Virus record (IMG/VR): IMGVR_UViG_3300047319_000057
Location: 1-26,122 of that record
Strand: one strand, 5' to 3'
Source of the DNA: a virus
Length of the DNA: 26,122 nt
Shown: piece by piece, positions 22,360-26,122 of the stretch
Layout of the letters: the number at the start of each line of letters is the position of its first letter
How positions within the stretch are numbered: the first letter of the stretch is position 1
Notes under the pieces: model-generated
The model's input: the letters and a program-made list of their open reading frames with translations, nothing else
Told to the model about the DNA's origin: nothing
The model's database searches: none
Made by a program: the position numbers and the translations under genes

Positions 22360-23382
22360 ATGAAAGCATCAAACGCCGCAGCGAAATTTCCCATCCCCTT
22401 CGGCAACGCCGCCGATCCGGCTGACATTCGCCCGATTCCTTTGGCGTCGCAAATCGGAATTCAGAACGGTGCCGCATCATTGCAGGACGGCTTTCCTCCG
22501 AACTGTTTCGTTCCCGTGGCGGCTGGCGGCGCACCGCCCTTTGGCCAGGATTTCAATGGGCTCCTCAACCAGATCACCGCCTGGAACCAATGGCAACAGG
22601 CCGGCGCCCCGATAGTCTACGACGCGACATTCCAAAGCAACATCGGCGGCTATCCGATGGGCGCGGTCGTCCAGGTCAGCGCCTCGGGTCCGTCGTTCAT
22701 GTCGATGGTCGATAACAATACCGTTGCTCCCGCCGTCGGAGCTACCGGGTGGATGCCTGTTCCGACTTTCGGTGGAAATCTCACCAGTGTCACCGCGACT
22801 ACCACCCTGACTGCGGCCAATGCCGGGCTCATTATCGTCAATGCATTGTCCGGCAATATCACGATCACGATGCCGGCCGTCGCCTCAGAAAATGGCGTCC
22901 CGCTTCTGTTTGAATTCGCCCGCGGCGACTCCACTGCGAACACTGTGACATTGACGGGTTCGGGTAGCAACGTATTCTGGCCCGGCGGAGCGCCGACGTT
23001 TTCGTTGGCTGGGAATAGTTCCGCCGTCTTTTCTGGCAATGGCTCGACTCAATGGTTATTGACCGGGGGCTCAAGTCTGGTAAGCAACCTATCGCCCAGT
23101 TCCCTGACCGCCAATGGCTTCAAGAAATACCCTGATCCCAATAGCCCGACCGGCTTCTTTATTGAGCAATGGGGCAGCGTCAACCTGGGGACCGCGCCCA
23201 ACCAGCCGGTCACATTACCCGTTGCATTTCCAAATAGCTTTTTGAACTGCGTGTGCTCTTACGGAGCATTCCCTCCCACCTCTGGATCGTGCGGATCCAG
23301 CCCCTCTTCACTGACGACCATCGCGATTGGCAATTCTGCTGCGTCTGTCAATCAGATCATTTTTAAAGCGTGGGGATTTTGA
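22360..23382 (+). CDS. Tail fibre protein with gp53-like C-terminal domain
   Basis: 340-aa fibre. The N-terminal part is the baseplate-attachment type seen in related phages (KFPIPFGNAADPADIRPIPL, GGAPPFGQDFNGLLNQITAW, YDATFQSNIGGYPMGAVVQV). The middle is a beta domain (VTATTTLTAANAGLIIVNAL, FEFARGDSTANTVTLTGSGS). The C terminus resembles gp53-type receptor-binding tips: KYPDPNSPTGFFIEQWGSVN, VTLPVAFPNSFLNCVCSYG, IGNSAASVNQIIFKAWGF. GCGAGAAC precedes the start as a weak ribosome site. The stop overlaps the next ATG (TGATG). Confidence 0.88.
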   Translation: MKASNAAAKFPIPFGNAADPADIRPIPLASQIGIQNGAASLQDGFPPNCFVPVAAGGAPPFGQDFNGLLNQITAWNQWQQAGAPIVYDATFQSNIGGYPMGAVVQVSASGPSFMSMVDNNTVAPAVGATGWMPVPTFGGNLTSVTATTTLTAANAGLIIVNALSGNITITMPAVASENGVPLLFEFARGDSTANTVTLTGSGSNVFWPGGAPTFSLAGNSSAVFSGNGSTQWLLTGGSSLVSNLSPSSLTANGFKKYPDPNSPTGFFIEQWGSVNLGTAPNQPVTLPVAFPNSFLNCVCSYGAFPPTSGSCGSSPSSLTTIAIGNSAASVNQIIFKAWGF

Positions 23383-23582
23383 TGACCCAGTATGCGCAAT
23401 ACAATCCGGCGGCTCCGTCTCCGTCGCCCGTTATAGGCTGGTACGACACGGTTGCGTTTAATTATCCGAATCTCCCTCCTGCGACGAGCCTGATAGCAGT
23501 AACTGCCGCCCAATGGGTTGCGCATTACACCAACCCGAATGGCTGGGTTGTGAATAAAGGTCAATTGGTCGAATCAGCATGA
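23382..23582 (+). CDS. Small fibre-associated protein
   Basis: 66-aa protein, Pro/Trp/Tyr-rich (YNPAAPSPSPVIGWYDTVAF, QWVAHYTNPNGWVVNKGQLV). The ATG at 23382 overlaps the fibre stop; an upstream GTG at 23370 lies within the fibre gene. It lies directly after a fibre gene with overlaps at both ends (ATGA at 23579), the usual place of fibre assembly helpers or fibre-tip accessory proteins. No named family recognised. Confidence 0.72.
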   Translation: MTQYAQYNPAAPSPSPVIGWYDTVAFNYPNLPPATSLIAVTAAQWVAHYTNPNGWVVNKGQLVESA

Positions 23583-23797
23583 ATGAAATCTTTGGATTGC
23601 CTCAACCCCTGACCGGCGCTGAACTGGTCACTATTTACCAGATGCAGAACGGCCAGCTTGCCAAGTGCACGATGCCGCTTTCCGAGCTCGCATCTATTCT
23701 CAGTTCGACGGCATGGGCAACGGGGTTGCCTACATCTCCTCCGGCCACCGCTGGCGTCGTTTGGAACGATAACGGCGTCGTCTCGATCTCCAGCTAA
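23579..23797 (+). CDS. Small fibre-region protein with PTSP/WNDNGVV module
   Basis: 72-aa protein. The N-terminal part reads MNEIFGLPQPLTGAELVTIY and QNGQLAKCTMPLSELASIL; it resembles short linker/adaptor domains seen in phage fibre clusters. The C terminus, LPTSPPATAGVVWNDNGVVSI, is clearly related to the PTSP...ALWNNGGVVCI block of the DUF2612 protein. The start overlaps the previous stop (ATGA). The 6-bp gap to the next ATG suggests coupling to the following fibre-like gene. Confidence 0.72.
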   Translation: MNEIFGLPQPLTGAELVTIYQMQNGQLAKCTMPLSELASILSSTAWATGLPTSPPATAGVVWNDNGVVSISS

Positions 23798-23803
23798 AGA
23801 CAA

Positions 23804-25378
23804 ATGAAGAAAATCCTCTTGACGGCACTTCTCGTGCCGGCGATGGCGCTCGCCCAGACTTTTCCGTCGCCTACGTTTAACAGCCTGACGCTACAGAATC
23901 CATTGACGGCGGCTAATGGCGGAACGGGTGCGACGACGGCGACCGGCACTGGCTCTGTGGTGCTTTCGAACTCGCCTGCACTGACGACCCCTAATCTCGG
24001 CACGCCGTCTGCGGTGACGCTGACAAATGGAACGGGGCTTCCCGTATCGACCGGCATCTCTGGCCTGGGAACTGGCGTTGCGACGGGCTTGGGCAATGCC
24101 GCGACTGGCACGGGCTCCCCTGTTCTAGCGACTTCGCCTTCGATCAGCACTCCAGCGATCGCTGGCGGTTCCGTCAATAACGCCACGGTCGGCGCAACAA
24201 CGCCTTCGACCGGGGCATTCACGACGCTATCGGCTTCGGGCACCGTCAGCGGCTCCGGCTTCAATACCTATCTGGCGTCGCCTCCTGCGATTGGCGGAAC
24301 GACTGCGAACACTGGCGCGTTCACCGGCCTGTCGTCCACGAGTCAGACCGTGGGTCAGGCGCTATCGGGCACTGCGGTGACTAGCTATACCAGCGGTGCA
24401 GCGCCGGGCTCGCCCACCTTCAGCGGCTGGTTGAATTCGTTCTGGCGTTGGGGCTCGGTCAATTCCGTCGCCGGTTCGCATCAGGTCGGTTTTTATGTCG
24501 GATGCTTTATCAACCCGACCAACACATCCCTGGCGGAACAGGATTGCGCTCAGTTCCAGGCTATTGATGCAACTGGCGATGGTTTCACTAATGCGGTGGG
24601 ATTGCGCAGAGATGGGGCTATCGCAGGCACCATCACTAATGGCTTAGCGTGGGGTGGCAACGATATCGCAACTATCAATCCAGGCGGTGACGGTCAACTG
24701 ATCGGGAATGAGATCGACGTGGTGAACTTCGGCTCGACCGTAGCGAGCCCACTTCCTATTGGCACCACCAAAATGAAAGTCGGGCTGTGGCTAGCTAACT
24801 TTCAGAATCCCGCGACGGCCGCTATCGGCTTAAATGGCACTGGCTGGCAAAACGGCCTATGGGCGCAAGCCGCTAATTTCCCGGCCAATGCGAACTACAT
24901 CTGGCTGGACAACAATTCCGGCTCAGCGATTTACAGCGTCAGCGGAACGGGTGTCGTTACATCCACAGGTAGCACATCCGGCTCGTTTGCGGCGTCCGGC
25001 ATGGTCGGACAGACGATTCTGCACAGCTCGAGCGGCACATCGCTGACGACAGGCGTAACAGCCAACGCAACTTCGTTTAGCGTTCCGGCAGGGAACTGGA
25101 ATCTCCAATGCTCGTTCGCATTCATCCCGGGAGCGTCAACAACAACTGCCGCCATCGCTGGCGGGGTTACAACCACGTCGGCGACTTTTCCGGCGAACTA
25201 CTTCCAGACAACGCAATTGAGCACGAGTTTTACTGCCGGGCAAAGTCAGGTCATTTCCACACCTGTTTTTGCACAGTCATTTGCGTCTGCAACAACAGTG
25301 TTCTGCGTGGCGTTCTCGGCATTCGGCGTCAGTACGATGGGTGTGAATGGTACGTTGACCGCAACACGCATCAATTAG
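23804..25378 (+). CDS. Fibre- or spike-like protein with N-terminal signal-peptide-like segment
   Basis: 524-aa protein. The N terminus MKKILLTALLVPAMALAQTF has the charge, hydrophobic core and A-x-A of a Sec signal peptide, odd for a virion part. Then come Gly/Thr/Ser-rich repeats typical of fibre shafts (NGGTGATTATGTGSVVLSNS, PALTTPNLGTPSAVTLTNGT, TPSTGAFTTLSASG). Residues about 200-390 form a beta-rich domain with few charges (GWLNSFWRWGSVNSVAGSHQ, FYVGCFINPTN, IGLNGTGWQNGLWAQAANFP). The end is a jelly-roll-like domain (FSVPAGNWNLQCSFAFIPGA, TVFCVAFSAFGVSTMGVNGT). It probably serves as a second receptor-binding fibre; a secreted or surface product is possible. Stop overlaps the acyltransferase stop. 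Confidence 0.78.
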   Translation: MKKILLTALLVPAMALAQTFPSPTFNSLTLQNPLTAANGGTGATTATGTGSVVLSNSPALTTPNLGTPSAVTLTNGTGLPVSTGISGLGTGVATGLGNAATGTGSPVLATSPSISTPAIAGGSVNNATVGATTPSTGAFTTLSASGTVSGSGFNTYLASPPAIGGTTANTGAFTGLSSTSQTVGQALSGTAVTSYTSGAAPGSPTFSGWLNSFWRWGSVNSVAGSHQVGFYVGCFINPTNTSLAEQDCAQFQAIDATGDGFTNAVGLRRDGAIAGTITNGLAWGGNDIATINPGGDGQLIGNEIDVVNFGSTVASPLPIGTTKMKVGLWLANFQNPATAAIGLNGTGWQNGLWAQAANFPANANYIWLDNNSGSAIYSVSGTGVVTSTGSTSGSFAASGMVGQTILHSSSGTSLTTGVTANATSFSVPAGNWNLQCSFAFIPGASTTTAAIAGGVTTTSATFPANYFQTTQLSTSFTAGQSQVISTPVFAQSFASATTVFCVAFSAFGVSTMGVNGTLTATRIN

Positions 25379-26122
25379 GCTATTTCCCGCGCGTCTGATG
25401 ACCTGAGCGCCCGGTATTTCCGCTTGGCAAAAGAAAGCCAGGCGGAAACAATCTCATGGCTTCGGCGCCCCAATGCGATGCTCGGCTTTTCCACGAAGTA
25501 CCACGACAAAGCCCCAAAAAGCAAAGCGGTTGGGATGCTGAGTGCCTGATTGGCATACACGCCGGCATGAGGGAAAAGACTTTCGTAGGTCTGCTGGATC
25601 GGCCAGCCGAAGACATACACGCCGTAAGAGAAGTCACCTGGAAGCCGGAGCGCCATCACTGGTGGAGTGGATATAAGCCACAGACAAGTGATCAGAAAAG
25701 CCGGATAGAAGGCAGCCTGGAATCCAGCATGACCATGAAATACGCACGCGATAAGGATGGTGCCGAACGCTACGCGCCCATCAATTCTGACATTCTCCTT
25801 GTGGAGCGCCAGAAGCGAGCCGAATGCGAAGAAGGCCGGGAGATGTCCAGAAGGCCCGATATTCGTCAGATCCACCAGCACGACCACATCGGGGCGGATC
25901 ATGCTGCCGATAATGACGAAGAGCAGTATCAGGGTGGCGATGAGCTTATTTCGGAACATGCCGCATAGAGCTCCACCGAGAAGCAGGGCATACATCGCAA
26001 GCTCGTAGCGGATCGTCCAGATTGAACCGTTCGCCGCCGCATTATATGCATTGTGCGTGAAGACGCCCGGAATAAAGTAGCCGACATAGCAATAACTGAG
26101 GATGTGGGTGTACATCCAGCTG
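25375..26122 (-). CDS. Membrane acyltransferase (acyltransferase 3 / OafA-like), N terminus outside window
   Basis: Integral-membrane O-acyltransferase that would acetylate surface sugars such as O-antigen. The 249 codons present are the C-terminal two thirds; the frame is open to the window edge, so the ATG at 26115 is probably internal and the start and the family's N-terminal catalytic His/Arg region lie to the right. Seen: GSIWTIRYELAMYALLLGG, several hydrophobic helices (LIATLILLFVIIGSMI, LPAFFAFGSLLAL, AAFYPAFLITCLWLI), GDFSYGVYVFGWPIQQ and WYFVEKPSIALGRR, which mark this family. It faces the fibre genes tail-to-tail with overlapping stops. In temperate phages such genes change the host receptor and exclude other phages. 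Confidence 0.85.
   Translation of the reverse strand, partial: SWMYTHILSYCYVGYFIPGVFTHNAYNAAANGSIWTIRYELAMYALLLGGALCGMFRNKLIATLILLFVIIGSMIRPDVVVLVDLTNIGPSGHLPAFFAFGSLLALHKENVRIDGRVAFGTILIACVFHGHAGFQAAFYPAFLITCLWLISTPPVMALRLPGDFSYGVYVFGWPIQQTYESLFPHAGVYANQALSIPTALLFGALSWYFVEKPSIALGRRSHEIVSAWLSFAKRKYRALRSSDAREIA

Noticed and set aside
25456-25968. Plus-strand frame of 170 codons at the right end
   Set aside because: Antisense to the membrane acyltransferase, whose motifs are clear; no fibre or phage motif in it.
1-26122. CRISPR arrays, tRNA genes, insertion sequences, integrase, attachment sites
   Set aside because: None seen by eye: no regularly spaced repeats, no tRNA-like cloverleaf ends, no transposase or integrase motifs in any frame.

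Overview
The window is a contiguous block of the late (virion) region of a contractile-tailed phage or prophage. Both edges cut through genes and no clearly non-phage chromosomal gene is present, so free phage and prophage cannot be told apart. The DNA is GC-rich with GC-ending codons. The protein families (DUF1073-type portal, DUF2213, DUF2184 capsid, DUF4054, DUF3383 sheath, DUF3277 tube, Pam3-like baseplate plug, DUF2612) suggest a myovirus of a beta-proteobacterium, most likely Burkholderiaceae (Burkholderia, Paraburkholderia or Caballeronia). The host is inferred from general resemblance, not proven.

Layout, left to right. 1-4220: packaging: a metallophosphoesterase cut by the left edge, small and large terminase, portal. 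4217-9524: head: a small minus-strand gene, Mu F-like head protein, a small Ala/Thr-rich protein, a three-part Nudix/DUF2213/scaffold polyprotein, a decoration protein and the major capsid protein. 9525-12272: a post-capsid gene and four connector, neck and tail-completion genes coupled by short overlaps. 12336-17379: tail: sheath, tube, tape-measure chaperone with a -1 frameshift, tape measure with a peptidoglycan hydrolase domain, and a conserved tail gene broken by an in-frame TAA. 17381-17710: minus-strand secreted cargo gene. 17751-22346: baseplate: plug, hub, spike with a His-rich tip, gp25-like wedge, J-like wedge, DUF2612 wedge. 22360-25378: tail fibre, two small companion genes, and a second fibre-like protein with a signal-peptide-like N terminus. 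25375-26122: minus-strand membrane acyltransferase cut by the right edge, a candidate surface-glycan modifier.

How it works together: terminase and portal fill a prohead built by capsid, scaffold and protease. Connector proteins close it. A tail of sheath and tube, with length set by the tape measure, is assembled with the chaperone pair. The baseplate and fibres recognise the host. The two minus-strand genes at 17381 and 25375 look like cargo ('morons') that could change the host cell.

Most interesting points: (1) a roughly 60-residue beta-rich module (signature FTGSIxGNxLTV ... GTYxV ... QTVAS) occurs four times in three unrelated structural proteins; (2) a T7 slippery run followed 5 nt later by a 7-bp stem explains a 72-codon extension of the chaperone; (3) the Nudix-protease-scaffold fusion has an internal GTG with a good ribosome binding site exactly at the scaffold boundary; (4) a baseplate-region gene is interrupted by a single TAA and stays open in the same frame for 65 more codons; (5) a fibre-like protein carries an apparent Sec signal.
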